Positions 41,591 through 50,396 of a DNA stretch of 64,000 nucleotides are shown here, one piece after another (the first letter of the stretch is position 1; every line of letters starts with the position of its first letter). A program made the position numbers and the translations under genes. The notes below the pieces were generated by a model that worked only from the letters and a program-made list of their open reading frames with translations, did no database searches and was not told the DNA's origin. The stretch is from Clostridium sp. chh4-2. Its GTDB lineage: Bacteria > Bacillota > Clostridia > Lachnospirales > Lachnospiraceae. The DNA lies in assembly GCF_002899675.1 (NCBI RefSeq), contig NZ_PKUU01000014.1:62001-126000 (forward strand). Direction: 5' to 3'.

Positions 41591-42055
41591 ATGAAAAAGG
41601 ATAAAAAAATCGGCGTTTCCATGTTGATTCTGGGTGCCTTTCTGCTGGCTGCAACTTTGATGATAAAGATACCGGCGAGCAGCATTAATATCGGAGAACC
41701 GGGGCCCAGGCTGTTTCCTATGATTGGAACCCTGCTTATATTGGTGAGCAGTATCGGTCTTTTGGTTCAAAAGGCGGAACCGGCAGCTCCTTTTATGAAC
41801 CGGGAACAGGCGAAGCGTCTCGTATTTCTTGCAGGACTGTTCGTGTTGTATGCGGCGGCTTTATACCTGGCCGGATTTATAATTGCAACGCCGGTCATGC
41901 TGTTTGTCAGTATGACAATGTTTGCAGGGAAGAAAAAGCTGCCTCTTTGGATCAAGCTTGTTTACTGCATCGCAATAACTGCAGCGATTTATTTTGTGTT
42001 TTATAAAGTTCTGGCTCTGGGGCTGCCAAAAGGGCTGATTCGAAAATTATGGTAA
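41591..42055 (+). CDS. tctB: Tripartite tricarboxylate transporter small membrane subunit TctB
   Basis: This is a 154-residue protein with four hydrophobic segments, the size of TctB. It opens MKKDKKIGVSMLILGAFLLA and has the GEPGPRLFPMIG loop seen in this family after the first helix. It lies between tctC and tctA, 13 bases before tctA, with a GGAGGAAGG site. Confidence 0.88.
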   Translation: MKKDKKIGVSMLILGAFLLAATLMIKIPASSINIGEPGPRLFPMIGTLLILVSSIGLLVQKAEPAAPFMNREQAKRLVFLAGLFVLYAAALYLAGFIIATPVMLFVSMTMFAGKKKLPLWIKLVYCIAITAAIYFVFYKVLALGLPKGLIRKLW

Positions 42056-42068
42056 GGAGGAATCTGTC

Positions 42069-43553
42069 ATGAGCGTATTTTTTTCCGTCTTTCAAACATT
42101 GTTTTCCCCGTCATGCCTGGCATTAGTATTTCTGGGAATTGCCATTGGGGTGGTGATGGGAGCGATTCCGGGCCTGGGCGGAGGTCTGGCCGTGACTTTG
42201 GTGCTGCCGCTGACTTATACCATGAATTCGGTTGTGGCCATTGCGTTTTTATGTTCGATCTATGTTGGTGGAACTTCCGGTTCCTTTATTGGTTCGGTTC
42301 TGATGGGAATTCCGGGAGATGTGTGCTCCGTAGCCACGGTTTACGACGGCTACCAATTCACAAAACAAGGTGATCCCGTAAGGCCATTAAGCGCCTGTGT
42401 GGTGGCAAATTACATAGGTACGGTTCCAAGCCTGATTCTTGCCATGGTATGCTGTCCCCTCCTTGCCAATGTGGCCGTTAAATTAGGGCCTTGGGAGTAT
42501 TTCGGCTTGGGTTTCTGTGCGATCACGCTGATTATCAGCCTGTCTAAAAAGAACATGTGTAAAGGCCTGATGGCAGCAGGACTGGGGCTGATTGTAAAAT
42601 GCATCGGAACCGCTCCAATCTGCGGAACACAGCGCTTCGCAGGCGGAAGCTATTATCTGACCGGAGGAATCGGACTGTCCTGCGTGATGCTGGGAATATT
42701 TGCAGGCAGCACAATCCTTATGGAATATGCGAGAGATGAAAAAGCGGCGGCTTCAGAACTGGTAAAGGTTTCCAGATTCCGCTGGCCCGGCCGCGATCTG
42801 ATGAACAATGTGGGGACGATTCTCCAGTCCTGGGGAATCGGCGCAGTTATCGGCTTTCTGCCCGGCATGGGCTCGGCTTTGTCAAATGTGGTGGCATATG
42901 CGAAGGCGAAAGGGTCATCAAAACATCCGGAAGAATTTGGCAAAGGGTGTATTGACGGCGTAATTGCTCCTGAAGTTGCCAATAATGCGTCCATAGGCGG
43001 GGCTTTAGTGCCCATGATCGCTCTCGGCATTCCAGGTGACGGAAGCACCGCATTGCTTTTGGGAGCGCTGACCGTTCAAGGCGTGGTGGCCGGCCCTCTG
43101 ATGCTGAAAAACTATACGAATATCGTATATATGATCTATCTGGCCTGTATTTTTGCGGCAACATGCGTATTGATTTTTGAAATAGTGGGCATGCCTATTT
43201 TCCCAAGTATTTTAAAAATTCCGTATCACTATCTGTATCCGGCCATTCTGGTTCTCGTATTCCTGGGAGCTTATATCAGCACCGGCAATATTTTTGCAGT
43301 GGTCTGTACGGTTGCAATGGCTTTTGTGGGAGTATTTATGTCCTGGGCGGATCTTCCGCCGACACCGTTTATTCTGGCCTATGTGCTGGGAGAAACGTTG
43401 GAAACGAACCTGCGCCGGGCGCTGAGCTATTCCACAAACGGATGGATGTCTTTCTTTACGAGACCGGTTTCCTGCATGTTCATCGTGGTTGCGGTCCTCA
43501 GCGTGGTAATGCCGTATGTTAAGGCATTTTTCTTGAAAAATAAAAAGGCATAA
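42069..43553 (+). CDS. tctA: Tripartite tricarboxylate transporter large membrane subunit TctA
   Basis: This 494-residue membrane protein has about twelve helices and strong TctA motifs: GVVMGAIPGLGGGLAVTLVL near the N-terminus, YVGGTSGSFIGSVLMGIPGD, GFLPGMGSALSNVVAYA and APEVANNASIGGALVPMIAL with the following GIPGDGSTALLLGAL. It forms the channel for the acid bound by TctC. GGAGG precedes the ATG. Confidence 0.95.
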   Translation: MSVFFSVFQTLFSPSCLALVFLGIAIGVVMGAIPGLGGGLAVTLVLPLTYTMNSVVAIAFLCSIYVGGTSGSFIGSVLMGIPGDVCSVATVYDGYQFTKQGDPVRPLSACVVANYIGTVPSLILAMVCCPLLANVAVKLGPWEYFGLGFCAITLIISLSKKNMCKGLMAAGLGLIVKCIGTAPICGTQRFAGGSYYLTGGIGLSCVMLGIFAGSTILMEYARDEKAAASELVKVSRFRWPGRDLMNNVGTILQSWGIGAVIGFLPGMGSALSNVVAYAKAKGSSKHPEEFGKGCIDGVIAPEVANNASIGGALVPMIALGIPGDGSTALLLGALTVQGVVAGPLMLKNYTNIVYMIYLACIFAATCVLIFEIVGMPIFPSILKIPYHYLYPAILVLVFLGAYISTGNIFAVVCTVAMAFVGVFMSWADLPPTPFILAYVLGETLETNLRRALSYSTNGWMSFFTRPVSCMFIVVAVLSVVMPYVKAFFLKNKKA

Positions 43554-43660
43554 ATCCTTTATTGATGCAGAATGATAAAAATAGAAATGACGATACTATA
43601 AATATAACTGATGACTTCAGAGAGACTGATTGGTTTTAAACAGGTTTAAAAACCAACATG

Positions 43661-43745
43661 AAAGATGGGATCAGGGAATTGACCGGGCTGGAAGGACAAG
43701 TGAGTGAGTCCTTCCGGCCCCGGCCAATTCTCCGATCCCATCTTT
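43661..43745. repeat. Large hairpin, element 4
   Basis: Arms 43661-43697 and 43708-43745 (AAAGATGGGATC ... GATCCCATCTTT) pair with a few G-U and mismatched positions around a 10-base loop. A smaller hairpin (TTGGTTTT/AAAACCAA, 43630-43656) lies just before it. It follows tctA by about 110 bases. There is no T run, but it may end the tct transcript. Confidence 0.72.
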
Positions 43746-43792
43746 CGCATATGTATATTGTCAAAAAACATACCAATATCTACAAATTATAG

Positions 43793-43821
43793 TTGCGTGA
43801 CACTATATCTTGTGGTATATT
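43793..43821 (+). promoter_or_regulatory. nrdAB promoter with an NrdR box in the spacer
   Basis: TTGCGT (43793-43798) and TATATT (43816-43821) are 17 bases apart. The spacer is almost exactly filled by ACACTATATCTTGTGG (43800-43815), a close match to the NrdR consensus ACACWATATATWGTGT. A weaker similar stretch, TACCAATATCTACAAA, lies at 43771-43786. NrdR should repress ribonucleotide reductase when dATP is high. Confidence 0.75.
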
Positions 43822-43873
43822 GATTAATAACGATAACTAATATCAATATAATGATGCAGGATGGTAATATAGA

Positions 43874-46405
43874 ATGGAAATTGTTAAGAGAAATGGCCAG
43901 ACGGAACCTTACATGCCGGAGAAGATACGGAGGGTGATCTCCCTTGCGTTTGCCAGCGTTAATCAGGAATGCGCGAAGGAGGAGATGGACCGGATCACAT
44001 CGGCGGCCGAATCCAAAGTTGCGGCGCTGATGGAAAAAGGGGTGCCTCTCCAGGTGGAGATGATTCAGGATCAGGTGGAGAAAACCTTGATCGAGATGAA
44101 TTATTATGAGGCGGTAAAAAGCTTTATTTTATACCGCAATGAGCGGAGTAAGGAACGGGATGTCCGTCAGAAGCTGATGGGATATTTTCCGGGAATGGAG
44201 CAGCTGAATACGATTTTTAAGGAGATTCAGAAAGAATTTACGGATCTTACCTATCATTTGGAACATCTTTTGACAAAGGTATGTGCGTTTCACAAAGAGG
44301 GAATGACCAGCAAAGAAAATCTGGGGATTTTAATCCAGGCGTCGGTGGAGCTGACAACTCAGGAAGCTCCTGCCTGGGAGATGATCGCGGCCAGATTTTT
44401 AATGTTTCAGTTTAAACTCAATCTGAAGCCCCAGCTGGACCTGTATCAGATCAGGAAGTTTTATGATAAGATCGTTTACCTGACCGGAGAAGGACTTTAT
44501 GGAAATTATATTCTGGAAAATTATACAAAACAGGAAATCGATCGGTACGAAGGATATTTGAATGAAGAAAATAACAATCTGTTTAATTATTCAGGACTGG
44601 AGCTTTTGCTTGGGAGATATGTGATCCGGGATCATGCAAATGTGCCTTTAGAAACACCACAGGAGATGTTTTTGGGAATTGCCATGCATTTGGCGATGAA
44701 GGAAAAGGCGGATAGAGATCAGTGGGTTTTGCGTTTCTACCAAATGCTCAGTTCCCTTAAAGTAACCATGGCAACTCCAACCCTTTCCAATGCCAGAAAG
44801 CCTTATCACCAGCTTTCTTCCTGCTTTATCGACACGGTGCCGGACAGCTTGGACGGAATTTACCGCAGCATCGATAATTTTGCAAGAGTCAGCAAATTCG
44901 GAGGCGGAATGGGGCTTTACTTTGGCAAGGTGCGGGCGGCAGGAAGCACCATCCGGGGATTTAAAGGGGCGGCAGGCGGGGTGATCCGCTGGATTAAGCT
45001 GGCCAATGATACTGCTGTGGCTGTGGATCAGCTTGGAGTCCGCCAGGGCGCGGTGGCTGTTTATCTGGACGTATGGCATAAGGATCTGCCTGAATTTCTG
45101 GCTATTCGGACGAATAACGGGGACGACCGGATGAAAGCCCACGATGTATTTCCGGCAGTCTGTTACCCGGATTACTTCTGGAAACAGGCTAAGGATAATA
45201 TCGAAGGCAGCTGGTATCTGATGTGCCCTCATGAGATCGAAAGCGTGAAGGGCTATGCGCTGGAAGACTGCTATGGACAGGAATGGGAGCAGAGATATCT
45301 GGACTGCGTGGCAGACCACAGAATTCATAAGCGGGTGATTCCGATTAAGGATATTATACGGCTTGTCATTAAAAGCGCGGTGGAGACGGGAACTCCGTTT
45401 ACATTTAACAGGGATCTTGTGAACCGGGCGAATCCCAATAAACATAAAGGCATGATCTACTGCAGCAATCTCTGCACGGAAATTGCGCAGAATATGAGCC
45501 CGATCAGTTCGGTGGAGCAGCGGGTGGAAACTGTGGACGGGGAAAAGGTAGTGGTTACCGTCACGAAGCCGGGAGATTTTGTGGTGTGCAACTTAGCCAG
45601 CCTTTCTCTTGGAAGAATTGATGTGACAGACGAACGGGAAATCGCTGAGATTACAGCCAGCGCGGTCCGGGCTTTGGACAATGTAATCGATCTGAATTTC
45701 TTTCCGGTTCCCTATGCGGAAGTGACCAATAAAAGCTATCGTCCCATTGGGCTGGGAGTCAGCGGTTATCATCATATGCTGGCTAAAAACAGGATTTCCT
45801 GGGAGTCGGATGAGCATTTAAAATTTGTGGACAAAGTCTTTGAAGCCATCAACTATGCGGCCATATCGGCCAGCTGTGAGAATGCCAAGGAGAAAGGGAG
45901 CTACAGCCTGTTTCCGGGCAGCGCCTGGCAGACAGGAGAATATTTTGAAGACCGTGGATATACGGATGGAAAATGGAACGGTCTGCGGGAAAAGGTGATC
46001 CGCTGGGGCATGAGAAACGGCTATCTGATGGCAGTTGCTCCCACCAGCAGCACCAGCATCATCGCCGGAACCACCGCGGGGCTGGACCCGATTATGAAAC
46101 GCTATTTCCTGGAAGAAAAGAAAAACGGCCTGATGCCAAGAGTGGCGCCGGATTTATCGCCGTCTACGTTCTGGAAGTATAAAAATGCCCATTATATCAA
46201 CCAGGAATGGTCGGTCCGGGCAGGCGGAGTGCGCCAGCGCCATGTGGACCAGGCGCAGAGTATGAATTTATATATTACCAATGAATACACGTTCCGTCAG
46301 GTGCTGAATCTCTATATTCTGGCCTGGGAATGCGGGGTAAAAACGATTTATTATATCAGGTCTAAGAGCCTGGAGGTGGAGGAATGTGAAGTATGCTCGA
46401 GTTAA
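43874..46405 (+). CDS. nrdA: Class Ia ribonucleotide reductase, large subunit
   Basis: This 843-residue catalytic subunit has an N-terminal ATP-cone (IVKRNGQTEPYMPEKIRRVI) for dATP feedback, and the catalytic cysteines in HQLSSCFIDTVPDS and YCSNLCTEIAQN. The active-site loop APTSSTSIIAGTTAGLDPI and a C-terminal redox pair (ECEVCSS) are also present. It reduces ribonucleoside diphosphates with the radical supplied by NrdB. Its 3' end overlaps nrdB by 13 bases. Confidence 0.96.
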   Translation: MEIVKRNGQTEPYMPEKIRRVISLAFASVNQECAKEEMDRITSAAESKVAALMEKGVPLQVEMIQDQVEKTLIEMNYYEAVKSFILYRNERSKERDVRQKLMGYFPGMEQLNTIFKEIQKEFTDLTYHLEHLLTKVCAFHKEGMTSKENLGILIQASVELTTQEAPAWEMIAARFLMFQFKLNLKPQLDLYQIRKFYDKIVYLTGEGLYGNYILENYTKQEIDRYEGYLNEENNNLFNYSGLELLLGRYVIRDHANVPLETPQEMFLGIAMHLAMKEKADRDQWVLRFYQMLSSLKVTMATPTLSNARKPYHQLSSCFIDTVPDSLDGIYRSIDNFARVSKFGGGMGLYFGKVRAAGSTIRGFKGAAGGVIRWIKLANDTAVAVDQLGVRQGAVAVYLDVWHKDLPEFLAIRTNNGDDRMKAHDVFPAVCYPDYFWKQAKDNIEGSWYLMCPHEIESVKGYALEDCYGQEWEQRYLDCVADHRIHKRVIPIKDIIRLVIKSAVETGTPFTFNRDLVNRANPNKHKGMIYCSNLCTEIAQNMSPISSVEQRVETVDGEKVVVTVTKPGDFVVCNLASLSLGRIDVTDEREIAEITASAVRALDNVIDLNFFPVPYAEVTNKSYRPIGLGVSGYHHMLAKNRISWESDEHLKFVDKVFEAINYAAISASCENAKEKGSYSLFPGSAWQTGEYFEDRGYTDGKWNGLREKVIRWGMRNGYLMAVAPTSSTSIIAGTTAGLDPIMKRYFLEEKKNGLMPRVAPDLSPSTFWKYKNAHYINQEWSVRAGGVRQRHVDQAQSMNLYITNEYTFRQVLNLYILAWECGVKTIYYIRSKSLEVEECEVCSS

Positions 46406-47436
46406 AGAAAAAACCGCTGTTTAATCCGGATGGAGACATCGATGTGAGAAACAGGAGAATGATCAATGGAAATACCACCAATCTCAATGACTTCAACAAT
46501 ATGAAATACAGCTGGGTCAGCGATTGGTACCGCCAGGCCATGAACAATTTCTGGGTGCCGGAAGAGATCAATCTGGGCACGGATGTTAAGGATTATCCCG
46601 GCCTCAGGGAGGAGGAGCGGAGGGCATTTGACAAGATTCTCTCTTTTCTGGTCTTTTTGGACAGCATTCAGACTGCCAATCTGCCTGCCATCGGAGAATA
46701 TGTGACTGCCAATGAGATCAACCTCTGCCTGTCCATCCAGACATTCCAGGAGGCGGTTCACAGCCAGAGCTACAGTTACATGCTGGACACGATCTGCGAG
46801 CCTCAGAAGAGGATGGAGGTACTGTATCAGTGGAAAAATGATCCGTATCTGCTGGAACGGAATACATTCATCGGAAACCTGTACAATGAATTTCAGAAAG
46901 ATAAAAGCCCGGTCACATTTATGAAGACCGTGGTGGCCAACTACATTTTGGAAGGCGTTTATTTCTACAGCGGCTTTATGTTTTTCTATAATCTTGGACG
47001 AAACCATAAAATGCCGGGTTCCGCCCAGGAAATCAGATACATTAACCGGGATGAAAACACCCATCTGTGGCTGTTTCGAAGCATAATTCTGGAACTGAAA
47101 AAGGAGGAGCCGGAGTTGTTTACGGATGATCTGATAAATGTTTACCGGGATATGATAAAACAGGGCTGTGAGCAGGAGATAAGCTGGGGGCATTATGCCA
47201 TTGGAGACGGAGTTCCGGGACTTAATAAACAGATGATTACGGATTATATTCAGTACTTGGGCAATTTGAGATGCCAGAATCTCGGGTTTGATCCGATCTA
47301 TGAAGGCCACGAAGAGGAACCGGCGTCTATGAGCTGGGTGAGTCAGTACAGCAATGCAAATATGATAAAAACGGATTTCTTTGAGGCCAGGAGTACGGCT
47401 TACGCCAAGAGCAGCGCTTTGGTGGACGACTTGTAA
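46393..47436 (+). CDS. nrdB: Class Ia ribonucleotide reductase, radical subunit
   Basis: This 347-residue ferritin-like subunit has the metal ligands and radical tyrosine of tyrosyl-radical enzymes: LVFLDSIQT (Asp), FQEAVHSQSYSY (Glu, His and the Tyr in the E-x2-H-x3-Y pattern), NYILEGVYFYSG (Glu) and NRDENTHLW (Glu, His). It needs oxygen or a flavodoxin-type activase to make the cofactor, an interesting need in an anaerobe. It starts inside nrdA after GGAGGTGGAGG. Confidence 0.96.
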   Translation: MLELKKKPLFNPDGDIDVRNRRMINGNTTNLNDFNNMKYSWVSDWYRQAMNNFWVPEEINLGTDVKDYPGLREEERRAFDKILSFLVFLDSIQTANLPAIGEYVTANEINLCLSIQTFQEAVHSQSYSYMLDTICEPQKRMEVLYQWKNDPYLLERNTFIGNLYNEFQKDKSPVTFMKTVVANYILEGVYFYSGFMFFYNLGRNHKMPGSAQEIRYINRDENTHLWLFRSIILELKKEEPELFTDDLINVYRDMIKQGCEQEISWGHYAIGDGVPGLNKQMITDYIQYLGNLRCQNLGFDPIYEGHEEEPASMSWVSQYSNANMIKTDFFEARSTAYAKSSALVDDL

Positions 47437-47446
47437 GGTCTTAATG

Positions 47447-47492
47447 AAGGGGAACTGCCTGAGTTTATTTCCGACGGGCGGCTCCCCTTTTC
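47447..47492 (+). terminator. Terminator of nrdAB
   Basis: AAGGGGAACTGCC pairs with GGCGGCTCCCCTT (one mismatch and one G-U) and is followed by TT. Confidence 0.68.
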
Positions 47493-47537
47493 GTGATTTT
47501 TGGCCGATGAAAAAAGAAGTGCAGAGGTCATGTAAAA

Positions 47538-48371
47538 CTATATCAATGTGAAGTATAACAGGACGATAAGGCCCAGAATGATGCGGTACCATCCGAAGAG
47601 TTTGAAATTGTGTTTTTGGATATAGGCCATCAGGAATTTTATAACCAGCACGGATACGGCATAGGCTACAGCCATACCGAGGGCAAGGGTGAGCAGCTCT
47701 GCGCTGGTGAAGGAAAAGCCGAATTTGATCAGCTTGATGAAGCTCAGACCGAACATGACGGGGACGGCCAGGAAAAAGGTGAATTCAGCTGCGGCAGTTC
47801 TGGATACTCCGATTAACAGGGCGCCGATTATGGTTGCTCCGGATCGGGAGGTGCCCGGGATAATGGACAGAACCTGAAACAGGCCGATGGTAAGGGCGAT
47901 AGGATAGGTGATGCCGGTTAAGGTATCGACCGATGCCTGCCGGGATCTGTTCCAGTTTTCTATAACGATGAAGGCGATTCCGTAGACGATCAGAGCGGCT
48001 GAAATCACGGCCGGGGTGTGAAGCCGGGCTTCTATGTAATCGTCGAAAAGGATCGTTACAACGGCTCCGGGAATGCAGGCGGCGGCGACTTTAAACCAGA
48101 GGGAGAAGATTTCTGCGTTAATGATGGGCTGCGTTTTATTGTGGAATTGAAAAGGAAACATTTTTTCCCAGAACAGAGATACAACGGCCAGGATTGCGCC
48201 GAGCTGGATGAATACGAAAAACATTTCTTTGAAGGAGCCGCTCATATTTAGGTGAATGAACTGGTCGACAAGAAGCATATGTCCGGTGCTGCTGATGGGG
48301 AGCCATTCGGTAATTCCTTCTATGATTCCTAAAAAAATCACTTTTAGTATTTCGATTATATCAAATGACAT
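47538..48371 (-). CDS. uppP: Undecaprenyl-diphosphatase UppP (BacA)
   Basis: This 277-residue membrane protein has about eight helices and the UppP motifs EGITEWLPISSTGH near the N-terminus and PGTSRSGATI in the centre, which form the active site. It removes phosphate from undecaprenyl diphosphate so that the lipid carrier of cell wall synthesis can be reused. GGAGG on the minus strand precedes the ATG. It is convergent with nrdAB and stands apart from asnB by a hairpin. Confidence 0.96.
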   Translation of the reverse strand: MSFDIIEILKVIFLGIIEGITEWLPISSTGHMLLVDQFIHLNMSGSFKEMFFVFIQLGAILAVVSLFWEKMFPFQFHNKTQPIINAEIFSLWFKVAAACIPGAVVTILFDDYIEARLHTPAVISAALIVYGIAFIVIENWNRSRQASVDTLTGITYPIALTIGLFQVLSIIPGTSRSGATIIGALLIGVSRTAAAEFTFFLAVPVMFGLSFIKLIKFGFSFTSAELLTLALGMAVAYAVSVLVIKFLMAYIQKHNFKLFGWYRIILGLIVLLYFTLI

Positions 48372-48430
48372 TAAGTAAATCCTCCTTTAAGATAAATTTT
48401 ATGAAGTAACCGTTATTATTAATTTACATC

Positions 48431-48466
48431 AAGGGTGAAGGCATTTTCGAAAATGCCTTCACCCTT
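48431..48466. repeat. Dispersed palindromic repeat, copy with perfect 17-bp stem
   Basis: AAGGGTGAAGGCATTTT, a CG loop and the exact complement form an almost loop-free palindrome flanked by TTTACATC and TACTTTAA. It shares its core (TGAAGGCATTTT) with the repeats at 13536 and 18088. It lies 12 bases behind the asnB stop and could be its terminator. Confidence 0.75.
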
Positions 48467-48478
48467 TACTTTAATTAC

Positions 48479-50332
48479 TCAACACTGCACATCAATTTTA
48501 TATTCTTTTAACCAATAATTAACCTGCAGTATATAGGCCAGCATCTGCGGCCCGGCCATCAGCTGTCCATACCATGGTTTTCCGTAATCGGAAGGCGAAT
48601 TCAAAAATTCCTGAATTTTCCGTTTACTTAAAAACTGCATAACAGGTGAAGAACCGTCGTGCATCATCTCTTTTATTCTCTGAACCAGAAGAGCTTCATA
48701 ATTGCGGTCATAGGTTTTGGGGTAAGGCGATTTTCTGCGGAACAGTATTTCATCCGGAACCAAACCTCTTCCCGATTCTCTTAAAAGGTGTTTTACCACA
48801 CCGTCTTTTGTTTTAATATCCCAGGGCACATTCCACACGTACTCAATGATTTGATGGTCCGCAAAGGGCACTCTGGCCTCTAAGCCGGAATACATGCTGG
48901 TGCGGTCCATTCGGGTGAGAAGCGTCTGCATGAACCATTTAAGGTTCAGATAGGAGATTTCCCTGCGTCTGGCTTCTTCCGGAGTATCGTCTGCGCAGCG
49001 TGGCGTTTCGGCCACTGATTTGGCATAGGTGGCGGCCACGTAGTCATCCATTTGGAGCAGATCCAGAAAATCGTCATTCAAAAGGACTTTTCTGGCGTTT
49101 AAATCCATGGTCCATGGAAATGTATTGGCTTCAAAACATTCTTTTTTATGAAACCAAGGGTAGCCGCCGAAGATTTCGTCCGCACATTCTCCGGTCAGGG
49201 CTACCTTGTTGTAGTTTTTCACGAGAGAGCAGAAGTACAGCATGGAAGAATCCACATCGGCCATTGGGGGCAGATCGTGGGCTTTGACGGAATCGTATAA
49301 AAGATCGGCCTGGGTTTCGCTTTGGCATTCCAGATAGTTGTGGTTGGAACCTAAAAATTCCACCATCTTATCCACATAGGGCCGGTCCTGGGACGGCTGG
49401 AAGGAGCTGGCTTTAAAATTCTTATCATTGCCGGTGAAGTCAAAGGAAAATGTGTTCAGCTGCTTTCCCTGCTTTTTCAGCTCTTTTGCGCAGATGGCGG
49501 ATACCAGACTGGAATCCACCCCGCCGGAAAGAAATGTACAGATGGGCACATCGGAAACCATCTGCCTGCTGACGGAATCGTAGATCAGAGAAGCTGTTTT
49601 TTCAATTGTGGTATCATAACTGTCCTCGTGGGGATGGCTGCTCAGCTGCCAGTAACGGGTCAGATGATTTCCCTCTGGAGTGCACAGCAGATAGTGTCCG
49701 GGCAGAAGTTCGTCGATTCCTTTAAATACTCCGCAGCCGTAAGTTTTTGCCGGGCCGATGCTGAAAACTTCATTGAGGCCTCTGCGGTCTATGACCGGTT
49801 TGATATCCGGATGGGCGAACAGGCCCTTTAACTCTGAAGCAAAGATGGTTTCCTCGCCTCTGTGAGTGTAATAAAGCGGTTTTACCCCGCTCCGGTCCCG
49901 GAACAGATACAGGGACTGATGGATGGGATCAGTAACAGCGAATGCGAAAATCCCGTTCATCCGTTTTACAAAATTAGGTCCATATTCAATAAATCCCGTT
50001 AAAATGACTTCCGTATCGCTGGTGGTGGTGAAATGCCATCCTTTTCCCATCAGATCCTGCTTCAGCTCGGCTGTATTGTACAGTTCTCCATTGTATACAA
50101 TCCCGTAAAGATAGTCGCCGGCCCGTTTGAACATGGGCTGGTGGCCTGTGGTGAGATCGATGATGGAAAGGCGGGCATGGCTCAGGCCGAAATGGGCGGT
50201 CAGACTGATTCCGCTGTCATCAGGCCCTCTGTGGCGCTGGACCTTGTTCATGTTTTCCAATATTGTCCTATAGTACTCCGGGTGTTTATCATAATCGGTA
50301 TGCGGGTGGTAAAAACCTCCGATTCCACACAT
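48479..50332 (-). CDS. asnB: Glutamine-hydrolysing asparagine synthetase AsnB
   Basis: This 617-residue enzyme starts at 50332 so that Cys2 (MCGIGGFYHPH) becomes the N-terminal nucleophile of the glutaminase domain. GGAGGT precedes this ATG, and longer readings would bury the cysteine. Glutaminase motifs are HRGPDDSG and YNGELYNT. The synthetase domain has the ATP pyrophosphatase loop LSGGVDSSLVSA. It makes asparagine from aspartate and glutamine in the cytoplasm. It lies 64 bases behind the transporter gene on the same strand. Confidence 0.95.
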   Translation of the reverse strand: MCGIGGFYHPHTDYDKHPEYYRTILENMNKVQRHRGPDDSGISLTAHFGLSHARLSIIDLTTGHQPMFKRAGDYLYGIVYNGELYNTAELKQDLMGKGWHFTTTSDTEVILTGFIEYGPNFVKRMNGIFAFAVTDPIHQSLYLFRDRSGVKPLYYTHRGEETIFASELKGLFAHPDIKPVIDRRGLNEVFSIGPAKTYGCGVFKGIDELLPGHYLLCTPEGNHLTRYWQLSSHPHEDSYDTTIEKTASLIYDSVSRQMVSDVPICTFLSGGVDSSLVSAICAKELKKQGKQLNTFSFDFTGNDKNFKASSFQPSQDRPYVDKMVEFLGSNHNYLECQSETQADLLYDSVKAHDLPPMADVDSSMLYFCSLVKNYNKVALTGECADEIFGGYPWFHKKECFEANTFPWTMDLNARKVLLNDDFLDLLQMDDYVAATYAKSVAETPRCADDTPEEARRREISYLNLKWFMQTLLTRMDRTSMYSGLEARVPFADHQIIEYVWNVPWDIKTKDGVVKHLLRESGRGLVPDEILFRRKSPYPKTYDRNYEALLVQRIKEMMHDGSSPVMQFLSKRKIQEFLNSPSDYGKPWYGQLMAGPQMLAYILQVNYWLKEYKIDVQC

Positions 50333-50396
50333 ATAATACCTCCGTTCCCGCCGCACTGCGGCGTCGTGGTCCCTGCAGCTTTTTGTCACAGGGCTT

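Noticed and set aside
44648..45445. A 265-residue open frame antisense to nrdA
   Set aside because: It mirrors conserved nrdA coding sequence and shows no family resemblance.
46402..47592. A 396-residue open frame antisense to nrdB
   Set aside because: It is the shadow of the certain nrdB frame, has no ribosome binding site and runs into the uppP end.
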